Shown here: positions 27,584 through 37,769 of the stretch, one piece after another
How positions within the stretch are numbered: position 1 is the stretch's first letter
Layout of the letters: every line of letters begins with the position of its first letter
Source: Clostridia bacterium
Lineage (GTDB): Bacteria > Bacillota > Clostridia > Christensenellales > UBA1242
Direction: 5' to 3'
Length of the DNA: 64,000 nucleotides
Assembly (NCBI GenBank): GCA_017478185.1
Contig: JAFVEA010000005.1
Location: forward strand, 62,001 to 126,000
Made by a program: the position numbers and the translations under genes
Notes under the pieces: model-generated
What the model was told of the DNA's origin: nothing
Databases searched by the model: none
What the model saw: only the letters and a program-made list of their open reading frames with translations

Positions 27584-30500
27584 TTATAATTCCTCCATTA
27601 GTTCTTTTTCACTATCTGAAAAATCATATTCATTTTTCTTTTCTCTTTCTGCTTCATCTTTTATTGCTTGATATGATGATGGAACAACAGAGTTATATCT
27701 TTTAAGTCCTGTTCCTGCTGGAATAAGTTTTCCAATAATAACATTTTCTTTCAAACCTTCAAGGTGGTCAACCTTACCTTTTATGGCTGCTTCTGTTAAC
27801 ACTCTACTACTCTCCTGGAATGATGCAGCAGATAAGAATGAGTTTACAGCCAAGCTTGATTTTGTTAATCCCAACAAAATTCTCTTTGCTGTGGCTGGCC
27901 TTTTGCCTTCCATAACTGCTTCTAGGTTTTGTTGTTCATAATCGTTTATGTCTAGTGTGTCACCTGGAATCATATCTGTGTCGCCAGAACTTTCAATTTT
28001 AACTTTTCTAAGCATACATCTAATAATTATTTCAACATGCTTTGGCTCTAAATCAACACCTTCTGCTTTATAAACTTTTAAAACTTCAGTTAAAATATAC
28101 TCTTGAACATCTTTAAGTCCTCTTGTTCTTAAAATGTCTTGAGGATATAAACTTCCTTCAGTTAATGCTGTTCCGCTCTCAACCTCATCACCTGTTTTAA
28201 CTCTACAATATGATTTTGCTGGAAGCAAATATTCAACATCTCCATCTTTTGTTCTAACTGTAACTTCTTTTCGTTTATCAACATCACGAACGGTAACTTT
28301 TCCTGCAACCTCACAAACAATAGCTGCATCATTTGGCCTACGAGCTTCAAACAATTCTTCAACACGAGGCAAACCTTGAGTGATGTCGGCAGCAACTGCA
28401 ATACCAGAAGTATGTTTTGTTCTCATAGTAAGCTGTGTTCCTGGTTCACCAATAGATTGAGCGGCAACAATACCAACAGCATCTCCAACCTCAACCATAT
28501 CGTTGCAAACCAAGTTTCTACCATAGCATTTTGCACAAACTCCGTTTTTACACTTACAAGTTAAAAGTGTTCTTATTGTAACTTCTTTTATTCCTGCGTC
28601 AATAATTTCTTTTGCTTGACTAGGTTTTATCATTTCGTTTGCACTAACAATAACTTTTTTGGTTTTTGGGTCAACAACATCTTCAACAGTAACTCTTCCT
28701 GTTATTCTTTCTTCCAAACTTTGAATAACTTGGTCACCATCTTTAATTTCTGTAACTTTCATACCTTTTATTGACTCACCAAGTTCTTTAAAACAGTCGT
28801 CTTCAACAACAACAACTCCGTGAGCAATATCAACAAGCCTACGAGTTAAATAACCAGCATCAGCTGTTTTTAATGCAGTGTCGGCCAAACCTTTACGACC
28901 ACCACGAGCAGACATAAAGTATTCAAGAGAACTTAATCCTTCACGATAAGAAGACAAAACTGGAATATCTGTTTTCTGACCTGATGTGCTGGCAATAATT
29001 CCACGAATACCACAAAGCTGGTTAATCTGGTCTGCACTACCACGAGCTTTTGATGAAACAATAACTTTTAATGGGTTAAACTCATCAAGGTCGGCAACCA
29101 CACAAGTTTTAACTCTACTTGTTGCTTCGTTCCAAAGTTCAATGTTTTTGTTAACTTTTTCTTCACGAGTTATAAGTCCACGACCATAAAGTTTTTCATT
29201 TTGTTGGGTGAATTCTTTATATTTGTTTATAACATCATATTTCTCTTGAGGAATTGCCATATCAAACACGTTCATAGTAATTCCAGCAAGTGTTGAATAT
29301 TTAAAACCAATTTCCTTAACGGCATCAACCATTTTTGCGGCTTCAGTTGTTCCTAAAATGTTAAATGTTTTAGCAAAAATGCCTTCCATTTTGCTCTTTG
29401 TAACTGGAAAATCAATTTCATAATTTAGAATTTCTTGTGGGTTTGTTCTGTCAACATATCCCAAGCATTGAGGAATGCATTCGTTAAACAAAATCTTTCC
29501 TATTGTTGTTTTAACTTTTCCTGTTATAACTTCGCCGTTAAGACTAGCTTGCCTTCTAACATAAATTGGTGATTGAATAAATAATTTTCCATCATTATAA
29601 GCCATTCTTGCTTCATCTTCATCTTTATAAATGTTACCTTCACCAAGCATACCTTCTCTTACCGTTGTCATATAGAATATTCCAAGGGCAACATCGTGGT
29701 GAGCTTCGATAATAGGTTTTCCTGTTGCAGGTTTTAAAATGTTGTTGCTGGCAAGCATAAGCATTCTTGCTTCTGTTCTTGCCTCCAAACTTAATGGAAC
29801 ATGAATAGCCATTGTGTCACCATCAAAGTCTGCGTTGAAACCAGGACAAACAAGTGGGTGAAGTTCGATTGCTCTTCCATCAACCAAAACTGGTTCAAAA
29901 GCTTGCAAGCTTAAACGGTGAAGTGTTGGAGCACGGTCCAAAATAACTGGGTGGTCTTTTATAACATGCTCTAAGATGTCCCAAACCTCAGTTTTTTCAC
30001 GCTCAACCATTCTTTTTGCGGATTTAACATTTTGAGTGAAGTTTAATTCAACAAGTTTACGCATAACAAATGGTTTAAAAAGTTCCAAAGCCATTTCTTT
30101 TGGCACACCACATTGATAAAGTTTAAGTTCAGGTCCAACAGCAATAACTGAACGACCAGAATAGTCAACACGCTTACCCAACAGGTTTTGACGGAAACGA
30201 CCTTGCTTTCCGCTAATCATAGCTGTTAATGATTTAAGCTCTCTTTGTTTTGCTCCTTGAACTGGCTTTCCTCTCTTTCCGTTTGCAATAAGAGCATCAA
30301 CAGCTTCTTGAAGCATACGCTTTTCGTTTCTAACAATAACATCAGGTGCAGCAAGCTCAATAAGCTTTTTAAGCCTGTTGTTTCTGTTTATAACACGACG
30401 ATATAAGTCATTTAAGTCACTGGCAGCAAATCTTCCACCATCAAGTTGAATCATTGGTCTTAGTTCTGGTGGCAAAACTGGCAAAACATCCAAAATCATC

Positions 30501-31177
30501 CATCTAGGATTGTTTTCACTCTTTAAAAATGCTTCAACAGTTTCAAGCTTTTTGATTGCTTTTAATTTTTTCTGCCCTTTTGCAGTTAAAATTATCTCTT
30601 TTAACTCTTTTGATTCTTTTGCCAAATCAACTTCATCCAAAAGCTCTCTGATTGCTTCTCCACCCATTCCAGCCCTAAATGAGCCTGGGCCAAACTCTTC
30701 TATCGCATCACGATATTCTTTATCTGTGATTATTTGCTTTTTCATAAAGTTTGTTTTGCCTGGATCCAAAACAATATAACTAGCATAATATAAAACTTGT
30801 TCCAAATTTTTTGATGTCAAGTCCAAAATTGTTCCAATTCTTGATGGAACTCCACGAACAAACCAAATATGTGAAACTGGAGTTGCAAGTTCTATGTGTC
30901 CCATTCTTTCACGACGAACTTTGCTTCTTGTTATTTCAACTCCACATTTCTCACAGTGATGACCTTTATATCTTATTCTTTTATATTTTCCACAGTGACA
31001 TTCAAAGTCTTTGCGAGGACCAAATATTTTTTCACAAAACAAACCATTCATTTCTGGTTTTAATGTTCTGTAGTTTATTGTTTCTGGTTTTGTTACTTCA
31101 CCATAAGACCATTCTCTAATCTTTTCTGGTGATGCCAAACCTATTTTTATAGAATCGAAATTTTTTAATTCAAACAT
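27584..31177 (-). CDS. rpoC: RNA polymerase beta' subunit
   Basis: 1197 residues. N-terminal zinc site [20 protein letters not shown], active-site loop FNADFDGD with the three Mg-binding Asp, bridge-helix and trigger-loop regions ([27 protein letters not shown]). It is unusual in several near-universal positions: Thr455 follows NADFDGD where Gln is standard, the trigger loop has Lys921 in place of Phe just before the catalytic His922 (MRTKHTSG), and the usual PSQD is AHHD. Cotranscribed with rpoB (12-base gap). Function is not in doubt, but the catalytic centre is atypical. Confidence 0.97.
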   Translation of the reverse strand: MFELKNFDSIKIGLASPEKIREWSYGEVTKPETINYRTLKPEMNGLFCEKIFGPRKDFECHCGKYKRIRYKGHHCEKCGVEITRSKVRRERMGHIELATPVSHIWFVRGVPSRIGTILDLTSKNLEQVLYYASYIVLDPGKTNFMKKQIITDKEYRDAIEEFGPGSFRAGMGGEAIRELLDEVDLAKESKELKEIILTAKGQKKLKAIKKLETVEAFLKSENNPRWMILDVLPVLPPELRPMIQLDGGRFAASDLNDLYRRVINRNNRLKKLIELAAPDVIVRNEKRMLQEAVDALIANGKRGKPVQGAKQRELKSLTAMISGKQGRFRQNLLGKRVDYSGRSVIAVGPELKLYQCGVPKEMALELFKPFVMRKLVELNFTQNVKSAKRMVEREKTEVWDILEHVIKDHPVILDRAPTLHRLSLQAFEPVLVDGRAIELHPLVCPGFNADFDGDTMAIHVPLSLEARTEARMLMLASNNILKPATGKPIIEAHHDVALGIFYMTTVREGMLGEGNIYKDEDEARMAYNDGKLFIQSPIYVRRQASLNGEVITGKVKTTIGKILFNECIPQCLGYVDRTNPQEILNYEIDFPVTKSKMEGIFAKTFNILGTTEAAKMVDAVKEIGFKYSTLAGITMNVFDMAIPQEKYDVINKYKEFTQQNEKLYGRGLITREEKVNKNIELWNEATSRVKTCVVADLDEFNPLKVIVSSKARGSADQINQLCGIRGIIASTSGQKTDIPVLSSYREGLSSLEYFMSARGGRKGLADTALKTADAGYLTRRLVDIAHGVVVVEDDCFKELGESIKGMKVTEIKDGDQVIQSLEERITGRVTVEDVVDPKTKKVIVSANEMIKPSQAKEIIDAGIKEVTIRTLLTCKCKNGVCAKCYGRNLVCNDMVEVGDAVGIVAAQSIGEPGTQLTMRTKHTSGIAVAADITQGLPRVEELFEARRPNDAAIVCEVAGKVTVRDVDKRKEVTVRTKDGDVEYLLPAKSYCRVKTGDEVESGTALTEGSLYPQDILRTRGLKDVQEYILTEVLKVYKAEGVDLEPKHVEIIIRCMLRKVKIESSGDTDMIPGDTLDINDYEQQNLEAVMEGKRPATAKRILLGLTKSSLAVNSFLSAASFQESSRVLTEAAIKGKVDHLEGLKENVIIGKLIPAGTGLKRYNSVVPSSYQAIKDEAEREKKNEYDFSDSEKELMEEL

Positions 31178-31189
31178 TTTCTTACTCTC

Positions 31190-34100
31190 CTATTCCTCAT
31201 CTAAATCATCAAACAAATTTCCTGCATCAAATTCGCTAGCATTTTCGGCATTAAATTCACTTTCAGACATTATATCACTTGATTCACCTTCAATATCATC
31301 AAAGTTTACATCAATTTCTTCAGCTTCTTCTGTTTGTTTCTTTTTGATTGGTATGTCAATCTCATCATTTGTTAAGTCATTTAATGTCACTTCTTGGTTG
31401 TTCTCTGTAAGGATTCTCATATCAAGGCCAAGTGACTGCAACTCTTTTATCAAAACTTTAAAGCTTTCTGGAATTCCTGGTTCTGCAATTTGCTGACCTT
31501 TAACAATGCTTTCATAAACTTTTGTTCTTCCTGTTACATCATCAGACTTAATCGTTAGCATTTCTTGCAAAAGATTAGCTGCTCCATAAGCTTCCAATGC
31601 CCAAACGTCCATTTCACTGAACTTCTGTCCTCCAAACATTGCCTTACCACCAAGAGGTTGAGCCGTGACTAATGCGTATGGTCCAATACTTCTTGCGTGA
31701 ATTTTGCTGTCAACCATATGGTTAAGTTTTAACATATACATATATCCAACAGTGATTCTGTCTGAGAAAGGTTCACCTGTTCTTCCGTCATAAAGCTCAA
31801 CTTTTCCGTCTTCACTAAATCCGTTTTCTTTATAAAGTTGTTCAATAACCTTCTCTGTTGCCCCATTAAACACTGGTGTTGCAATTTTCCAGCCCAAAGC
31901 TTTTGCAACTCTGCTTAAGTGAACTTCCAAAAGCTGACCTATGTTCATACGAGAAGGAACACCAAGAGGGTTTAAAACAATATCAACTGGTTGTCCGTTT
32001 GCCAAAAATGGCATATCTTGGCTTGGAAGTATTTTTGAAACAATACCTTTGTTTCCGTGACGACCAGACATCTTGTCACCAACAGAAATCTTTCTTTTTT
32101 GAGCAACATAAACTTTAACCAATTGGTTAACCCCAGCTTCTAACTCATCTTTGTTTGCTCTGCTAAACACCTGAACATCAACAACAATTCCACCACGGCC
32201 GTGTTGAACACGCAAAGATGTGTCACGAACTTCTCTTGCCTTTTCTCCAAAAATCGCTCTTAAAAGTCTTTCTTCTGGAGTGAGTTCTGTTTCACCTTTT
32301 GGAGTTACTTTCCCAACCAAAATATCTCCTGGACGAACTTCTGAACCAATTTTTATAATACCATTTTCATCAAGGTTTTTAAGAGCATCTTCACTTAAGT
32401 TTGGAATATCTCTTGTTATTTCTTCTGGTCCAAGTTTTGTTGTTCTACATTTTATGTCTTCAACTTTTAGTGTTATTGATGTGAACACATCATCACGAAC
32501 CAATCTTTCGTTAATTAAAATAGCATCTTCATAGTTATAACCTTCCCAGTTCATAAATGCAACCAAACAGTTCTTACCCAAAGCAAGTTCACCATCTTTT
32601 GTTGCAAAACCGTCAGCTATTGTGTCACCACTTGAAACTTTTTCACCAACAGACACAATTGGTTTTTGGTTTAAACATGTGTCTTGGGTGGTTCTTGCAA
32701 ATTTTGTAAGCAAAAACTCATGTTCTTTTTTCTCTTCATCTTCAATGATAATTTTGCTCGCATCAACATATTTAACTATTCCATCACAGTCACTTAAAAC
32801 AAGTGAGCCGTTGTCTTTTGCTATTTTGTGTTCAAATCCTGTTCCAATTATTGCTGTTTCTGTTGTTAAAAGTGGAACTGCTTGCCTTTGTTGGTTAGAA
32901 CCCAAAAGGGCACGAGCTGTGTCATCACTTTCCAAAAATGGAATAAGTGAAGTTGCTGCTGAAATAAATTGTTTTGGTGAAACATCAACATAGTCAATTT
33001 CACTTGCTGGAACTTCAATAAACCTATCTTTATAACGACAGATAACTGTTTTGTTAACAAATCTTCCATCTTTGTCGAGAGGCTCAATGGCTTGAGCAAT
33101 TTTGCATTTTTCTTCTTTGTCCGCCATCAAATATTCAATGGTGTCGGCAACCTTTCCGGTTTTTTTGTCAACTTTTCTGTATGGAGTTTCAATAAATCCA
33201 TATTCATTAACTTTTGCATAAGTTGCTAGTGAGTTTATAAGACCTATTGATTGACCTTCTGGTGTTTCTATAGCACAAATTCTTCCATAGTGGGTGTAGT
33301 GAATATCACGAACTTCTTCTGTTGCTCTTTGTTTGCTAACTCCACGAGGTCCAACCGCACTAACCTTTCTTTTTTGAGTTAACTCTGAAAGTGGGTTAAC
33401 TTGGTCCATAACCTGAGATAGTGGACTTGTTTTCATAAAGTCTAGAAGTGCTTTGTTAACTGGTCTTGCCGAAATTATTGAAGCTGGTGTTGCTTGATTT
33501 AAGTCTTGACCTTGCATTGTTTCTCTGGCAAGAGTTGCAAGCCTAGACATACCTGAGTTCATAGCAATTGAAACAAGCTCTCCAACAGGGCTTATTCTTC
33601 TGTTTGCCAAGTGGTCAACAACATCTAACGTTCCAATACCTTCCATTAAATCCAAAAGATAGCTAACTGAAGCCAAAATATCATCCATTGTTAAATGTCT
33701 GCTCATAAGCTCTAGGGCATTATCTCTAACAGCCTGCATTTTTTCTTCCTTAGTCTTTTTGCCTTTCATAAGTTCATTAAAAAGTGGCAAGTGGATTTTT
33801 TCTGTGATTCCAAGCTCTTTTGCATCACAATTTAAAACATCTTCAAGATTTACTCTGTTATTTCCTCTCATATGATGTTTTTTGCCATTTTTAAGTAACA
33901 CATAAACTTCATTTATTCCACTTGCTTGAATTTGTTTTGCTTGTTCTTCTGTAAGTTTTGTGTTCTTTTCTATAACCTCTTTGTTTTTAAGAGTGACATC
34001 TTCAGCCAAAACAAGTCCAACAAGTCTGGTTTCAAAGCTAAGTTTTTTGTCAAACTTATATCTTCCAACCTTTCCCAAATCATATCTTTGCCTTGTGAAA

Positions 34101-34900
34101 AACATATTGTTTATGTAATTTCTTATAACATCAGCAGAAGGAAGTTCACTTGGACGAAGCTTTTTTGATAGTTCAATCAAAGCTTCTTCTTCTGTTTTTT
34201 GAATTTCTTTGTCTAATGTGTCAACAACATAAGGGTTATTGCCAAAAAGTTTTGCAATTTCTTGTTCAGTTCCAAGACCAAACCCTCTTAGCAAAACTCC
34301 AATAGAAACCTTAACGTTTCTGTCAATAATAACTCTTAATGTGTCTAACTGAGTTTGTTCAAACTCAAGCCAAGTTCCCCTTGTTGGAATAAGGGTGTTT
34401 TTGTAAGTTGTTTTACCTGTGTTTTTGTCATCGATAGATTCATAATAAGCCCCTGGACTTCTAACAATTTGGCTGACAATAACACGGTCAACACCACTGA
34501 TTAAAAAAGTCCCCTCTGGAGTCATTAAAGGAACATCCCCAAGCAAAACATCTTGTATGTCACTTGCTTCACCAGTTTCTTTTTTAACAAGCCTTGCATG
34601 AACTCTTATTGGAGCCATATAGCTAAGACCACGTCTGCGGTATTCAGAAATTGGATATTTAACTTGCTTATAGTCAATATAATAATCCAAGAACTGAAGT
34701 TCGACCTTTCCACTAAAATCTTCTATTGGTGAAAACTCTGAAATAATTTCACCAATCCCCTTCTCTAAAAATTGCTTGTATGTTTCTTTTTGAACAGCAA
34801 TAAGATAAGGAACATCAAATTTTTCTTCAATACGAGCAAAACTTAAACGCTCAACCTTTCCACATTTTACTTTTTTACAATTTAAAGTTTTTTCTGCCAT
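31190..34900 (-). CDS. rpoB: RNA polymerase beta subunit
   Basis: 1236 residues with all main blocks: the rifampicin region (LSQVMDQVNPLSELTQKRK), THYGRICAIETPEGQSIGLI, ELALGKNCLVAFMNWEGYNYEDAI and the C-terminal VHLSRVAKALGWKIATPVF, then an acidic tail. Gln509 replaces the His that is E. coli 526, with Val497 (E. coli Phe514) and Pro493 (Gln510); changes at 526 are classical rifampicin-resistance substitutions. GGGAGAG precedes the ATG. The ribosomal protein genes usually upstream (rplJ-rplL) are absent; rpoBC has its own promoter and a leader of about 200 bases. Confidence 0.97.
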   Translation of the reverse strand: MAEKTLNCKKVKCGKVERLSFARIEEKFDVPYLIAVQKETYKQFLEKGIGEIISEFSPIEDFSGKVELQFLDYYIDYKQVKYPISEYRRRGLSYMAPIRVHARLVKKETGEASDIQDVLLGDVPLMTPEGTFLISGVDRVIVSQIVRSPGAYYESIDDKNTGKTTYKNTLIPTRGTWLEFEQTQLDTLRVIIDRNVKVSIGVLLRGFGLGTEQEIAKLFGNNPYVVDTLDKEIQKTEEEALIELSKKLRPSELPSADVIRNYINNMFFTRQRYDLGKVGRYKFDKKLSFETRLVGLVLAEDVTLKNKEVIEKNTKLTEEQAKQIQASGINEVYVLLKNGKKHHMRGNNRVNLEDVLNCDAKELGITEKIHLPLFNELMKGKKTKEEKMQAVRDNALELMSRHLTMDDILASVSYLLDLMEGIGTLDVVDHLANRRISPVGELVSIAMNSGMSRLATLARETMQGQDLNQATPASIISARPVNKALLDFMKTSPLSQVMDQVNPLSELTQKRKVSAVGPRGVSKQRATEEVRDIHYTHYGRICAIETPEGQSIGLINSLATYAKVNEYGFIETPYRKVDKKTGKVADTIEYLMADKEEKCKIAQAIEPLDKDGRFVNKTVICRYKDRFIEVPASEIDYVDVSPKQFISAATSLIPFLESDDTARALLGSNQQRQAVPLLTTETAIIGTGFEHKIAKDNGSLVLSDCDGIVKYVDASKIIIEDEEKKEHEFLLTKFARTTQDTCLNQKPIVSVGEKVSSGDTIADGFATKDGELALGKNCLVAFMNWEGYNYEDAILINERLVRDDVFTSITLKVEDIKCRTTKLGPEEITRDIPNLSEDALKNLDENGIIKIGSEVRPGDILVGKVTPKGETELTPEERLLRAIFGEKAREVRDTSLRVQHGRGGIVVDVQVFSRANKDELEAGVNQLVKVYVAQKRKISVGDKMSGRHGNKGIVSKILPSQDMPFLANGQPVDIVLNPLGVPSRMNIGQLLEVHLSRVAKALGWKIATPVFNGATEKVIEQLYKENGFSEDGKVELYDGRTGEPFSDRITVGYMYMLKLNHMVDSKIHARSIGPYALVTAQPLGGKAMFGGQKFSEMDVWALEAYGAANLLQEMLTIKSDDVTGRTKVYESIVKGQQIAEPGIPESFKVLIKELQSLGLDMRILTENNQEVTLNDLTNDEIDIPIKKKQTEEAEEIDVNFDDIEGESSDIMSESEFNAENASEFDAGNLFDDLDEE

Positions 34901-34968
34901 TTTTGGAACTCTCCCTTAGATTTGCTATAATTCCCCAATTTTTATTTAGTTAAAAGCTTGTAAAATGC

Positions 34969-34995
34969 AAAAAATATGCAACACGAATATTGCAT
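34969..34995 (-). terminator. Attenuator-like hairpin in the rpoB leader
   Basis: On the reverse strand ATGCAA and TTGCAT form a short stem followed by ATTTTTT, between the promoter and rpoB. A terminator here would limit rpoBC expression. The stem is only 6 bp, so the call is tentative. Confidence 0.4.
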
Positions 34996-35105
34996 TTTTT
35001 TCACATATTATCGGCAATCGCCATTAAAAAACTCACTCATTTTTTTAATTATTACCAAAACAACCCCACCATTAAGCTAAACTAATCGAGAACAATAGTT
35101 ATAGT

Positions 35106-35134
35106 AGTATAACATATATAAAAAATAGTGTCAA
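35106..35134 (-). promoter_or_regulatory. rpoBC promoter
   Basis: Reverse strand TTGACA (35129-35134), 17-bp spacer, TATACT (35106-35111). The 34901-35239 gap is otherwise filled by the leader, the hairpin listed above and the divergent promoter at 35192. Confidence 0.82.
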
Positions 35135-35191
35135 GAGTTTTCTTGAAAATTTTTTTTTTATATATAAAATATATAAAAGCAAATTTTAGTA

Positions 35192-35220
35192 TTGAAAATT
35201 GAAAATAAAAATGATAAAAT
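35192..35220 (+). promoter_or_regulatory. Promoter of the 352-residue unknown gene
   Basis: TTGAAA (35192-35197), 17-bp spacer, TAAAAT (35215-35220). Confidence 0.6.
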
Positions 35221-35239
35221 AAAAATGGAGGGCTTATAG

Positions 35240-36298
35240 ATGAGAAGAAACTCAAAAGACACAGAAAGTAAAACTCCTAGAAAAATTAAAGAAGGAAAAC
35301 ATTTTTTATTTAACGGCACAAGGGTTGACGAAGACAATAATAAAATTTATAATTTTGATGAACATGTTAAAGGATTGGATGCTTCTTATGACCTTTCAAA
35401 CATCCCTTTTGATTTTGATAAAGAAAATTTACAAGTTCGTCACATAGAATTTTCCGAAAAACAATTAGCGGAAATGTATGAGTGCCCTAAAATTATTATT
35501 GACGGACAACAACTGGGAAGATATGTTGATAGAGAAAAAGAAACAAAATATAAAACAGTGTTTTTTGCTGTTGCTCCAGACATAATTTTAGAAAAAAATC
35601 CATCATCTGAAAAAAAGATTCCTGGAATATATGAAATAATAATAACAGCACACAAAAACCATCCAGAGCACTACTCTATTTCAATTTATGGATTGGTTGA
35701 CGGAACAGAAAATGGGCATGTTTTTTTGGCACGATTAGATAATAATGATGATTTGGAAGCTTTTCATAGGAATAAATACTTTACAAAAAAAGATATAGAT
35801 AAACAAAGAAAACTTCGTAATATTATTCCAGATTTTATACATTTTAAACATGATGAATTTTTAGATAGACTAAAAGATAGGCTCACTAGAAATGGATATG
35901 GAGCATGGTTTATAACTCCGTTTCCTCACTTGCACGCCGTGGATGGCAAGCACTTTTTAAAAACTCCAGAATCAGTTGAACCAATCTTTGTTAAAAAATT
36001 AGCTAACAAACGTGATATTGGCATTCCACATAAAAATGATAAAAACAACTTTAAAAGCTTAAACACCAGTTTACGGTTTATGCTTGAAAGATTTAATGTG
36101 TCTGAAAAAGCTGAATTACCTAAAGATAACATATTAGTTAGTAAACTTGCAAAAGAAATTAAAGATACTCACACAATTTCAGAAAATCCAGTTTATGAAG
36201 ATGTTATTAACATAATAAGTGGTTTCAACAATCACTCAAACAGAGAAATAGAGAAAAAAAGAACCAAAGAGAAAAACAACAATTTAAAAATTAACTAA
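35240..36298 (+). CDS. Unknown charged protein (352 residues)
   Basis: I do not recognise this protein. It is soluble, without signal or membrane segment. N- and C-termini are basic and probably disordered (MRRNSKDTESKTPRKIKEG; KKRTKEKNNN). The middle has mixed alpha/beta segments such as KTVFFAVAPDII, IYEIIITAHKNHPEHYSISIYG and WFITPFPHLHAVDGKHF, with several His residues. TGGAGGG stands before the ATG. It begins a stretch of sporulation genes (spoIIID is 53 bases downstream), but that position alone does not show a sporulation role. Confidence 0.7.
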   Translation: MRRNSKDTESKTPRKIKEGKHFLFNGTRVDEDNNKIYNFDEHVKGLDASYDLSNIPFDFDKENLQVRHIEFSEKQLAEMYECPKIIIDGQQLGRYVDREKETKYKTVFFAVAPDIILEKNPSSEKKIPGIYEIIITAHKNHPEHYSISIYGLVDGTENGHVFLARLDNNDDLEAFHRNKYFTKKDIDKQRKLRNIIPDFIHFKHDEFLDRLKDRLTRNGYGAWFITPFPHLHAVDGKHFLKTPESVEPIFVKKLANKRDIGIPHKNDKNNFKSLNTSLRFMLERFNVSEKAELPKDNILVSKLAKEIKDTHTISENPVYEDVINIISGFNNHSNREIEKKRTKEKNNNLKIN

Positions 36299-36315
36299 GT
36301 TTTTTGTTTTATTTT

Positions 36316-36345
36316 GTCATATTTTGTTGTATAAAATCATACTTT
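36316..36345 (+). promoter_or_regulatory. Sigma-E promoter of spoIIID
   Basis: GTCATATT (36316-36323), 14-bp spacer, CATACTTT (36338-36345) matches the known sigma-E consensus of B. subtilis in both elements and spacing. The predicted start of transcription is on the ATG itself. Confidence 0.75.
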
Positions 36346-36351
36346 TTAAAT

Positions 36352-36588
36352 ATGACAAACTCAAGAATTTTGGAATTTGCAAATTTTTTCATAAAACAAA
36401 AAAGCACAATCAGAAAAACAGCAAACTATTTTTGCGTTTCAAAAAGTGCTATGCATATTTATCTTCACAAAAAACTTAAAAAAATTGATTATAACTTATT
36501 TTTAAAAGTTCAATTTTTATTAAACAAAAACAATCAAGAAAAACACATTCGTGGTGGCTTTGCCACAAAACTTAAATATAAAAATTAA
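36352..36588 (+). CDS. spoIIID: Mother-cell sporulation regulator SpoIIID
   Basis: 78 residues: helix-turn-helix TIRKTANYFCVSKSAMHIYL, then the conserved tail HIRGGFATKLKYKN that is diagnostic for SpoIIID. In B. subtilis it acts after SigE in the mother cell, activating and repressing many genes. The ATG at 36352 is chosen because a longer frame would overlap the sigma-E promoter; there is no ribosome binding site, which fits a leaderless mRNA. It is slightly shorter than the 93-residue B. subtilis protein. Confidence 0.92.
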   Translation: MTNSRILEFANFFIKQKSTIRKTANYFCVSKSAMHIYLHKKLKKIDYNLFLKVQFLLNKNNQEKHIRGGFATKLKYKN

Positions 36589-36612
36589 ATTTTAGTTATT
36601 TTTTAAAAATTG

Positions 36613-36641
36613 TTGACATATAATATTTTATGTGCTAAAAT
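36613..36641 (+). promoter_or_regulatory. Promoter of the initiator tRNA
   Basis: TTGACA (36613-36618), 17-bp spacer, TAAAAT (36636-36641). Confidence 0.8.
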
Positions 36642-36651
36642 TTAATTATAT

Positions 36652-36712
<61 letters not shown>

Positions 36713-36728
<16 letters not shown>

Positions 36729-36940
36729 GTCAAGGTGGATTTAATCCACTTTTTTTATTTTTGCGGGCTGGATTCACACGCTGTGCGTGCTTGTGCAATG
36801 TTTTGCACAACCAGCGACGGAAAGGCAACTTTGCGTGGCTTATATGTGCAAGCACCTCTCTTCCACGCTCGTTGGACGCTATGTTCTCACCCAGCCCCCC
36901 GCCACCAGTCAAGGTGGATTTAGTCCACTTTTTTATTTTT
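36713..36940 (+). repeat. tRNA 3'-end duplication flanking a GC-rich tRNA-derived remnant
   Basis: The last bases of the tRNA plus its terminator (36713-36762) are repeated almost exactly at 36891-36940. Between them lies about 130 bp of GC-rich sequence that contains inverted pieces of the same tRNA (GCGGGCTGGATTC at 36763, ACCAGCGAC at 36810), a direct piece (GCTCGTTGG at 36867) and a perfect hairpin TTGTGCAA-TGTT-TTGCACAA (36791-36810). It is not a functional tRNA. Confidence 0.7.
36732..36757 (+). terminator. Terminator of the initiator tRNA
   Basis: GTGGAT-TTA-ATCCAC followed by a T run. Confidence 0.85.
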
Positions 36941-36949
36941 ATATGTTTT

Positions 36950-37696
36950 TTAATTAAAATACGCTAAATTATATTTTGTGTTTTTAAGTTTAAAATCAAA
37001 CAAAAACCTATCAGCAACTATTGAGATGAATTGACCATTGCTTATTCTATCATTTTTGGTGAAAACATTAATTTTTATAAGTTCATTTAATTTCATAAGT
37101 TTTCCGCTCTGCCCCGCAACAAACAAAGCGTGCCTAATTGTTCGTTCAACCACGCAAGCATTAACACCAAATTTTTTAGCAATTGCTGGATATAATTTTT
37201 TTGTTAGTCTATGATATTTTTCAGCATCAGAAATAACAAACATTATTGCCTCAACCAAATATCTATAACCTGAAAGATTGGGCATTATTCCAACTTCCAA
37301 ACAAAATGCAGAAACCGCGCTTTGAAGACTTAAAAGGTTGTTCGAATTTTTATCCAAACAACAAAGTTCATCTTCACTTATAAAATTTTTTAAATTAGAA
37401 AACAAAAACTCATAAGAAAGTGTTTTTATTTCACCATTATTTTTAACACTTAAACAAAAATCGTTAAACAAAACTGTTTTTGTTGAATAATTTTGATTAA
37501 CAAATTTAACAAAATTAATTGAATTTTCAATATTTTCTTCCACAAACAAACAATCTGGTTCTAATATTTCTAAACAATTTTTGGCATCTTGAAAATTATC
37601 AAATTGTTTTAATAATTTTATTTCATTTTTATTGCAATATTTTTTAATTTTTTCATTTAATTTTTGATTTTTTCCTATTAAGAATGCTAAACTCAT
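36950..37696 (-). CDS. spo0A: Spo0A with a degenerate receiver domain
   Basis: 248 residues. The C-terminal effector domain is clear (GYRYLVEAIMFV, KKLYPAIAKKFGVNACVVERTIRHA, FISIVADRFLF) and keeps the DNA-recognition helix of Spo0A, the master regulator of sporulation entry. The N-terminal receiver fold is weak: the acidic pair is Gly8-Lys9, the phosphoacceptor aligns to Glu53 in place of Asp, and the conserved Thr and Lys are not found. So phosphorylation in the usual way seems impossible, and Glu53 might mimic phospho-Asp. AAGGAGA precedes the ATG. It diverges from sigG, with three TCTAAAAA motifs between. Confidence 0.88.
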   Translation of the reverse strand: MSLAFLIGKNQKLNEKIKKYCNKNEIKLLKQFDNFQDAKNCLEILEPDCLFVEENIENSINFVKFVNQNYSTKTVLFNDFCLSVKNNGEIKTLSYEFLFSNLKNFISEDELCCLDKNSNNLLSLQSAVSAFCLEVGIMPNLSGYRYLVEAIMFVISDAEKYHRLTKKLYPAIAKKFGVNACVVERTIRHALFVAGQSGKLMKLNELIKINVFTKNDRISNGQFISIVADRFLFDFKLKNTKYNLAYFN

Positions 37697-37769
37697 TTAT
37701 TTTTCTCCTTTTTTGTAAACAAAACATAAGTTAATATAAACAAGCTTTAAAAACAAATAATTTAGCGCG

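Noticed and set aside
36820-36908. A second tRNA after the initiator tRNA
   Set aside because: Only the 3' end matches; no T-loop, D-arm or anticodon stem can be formed.
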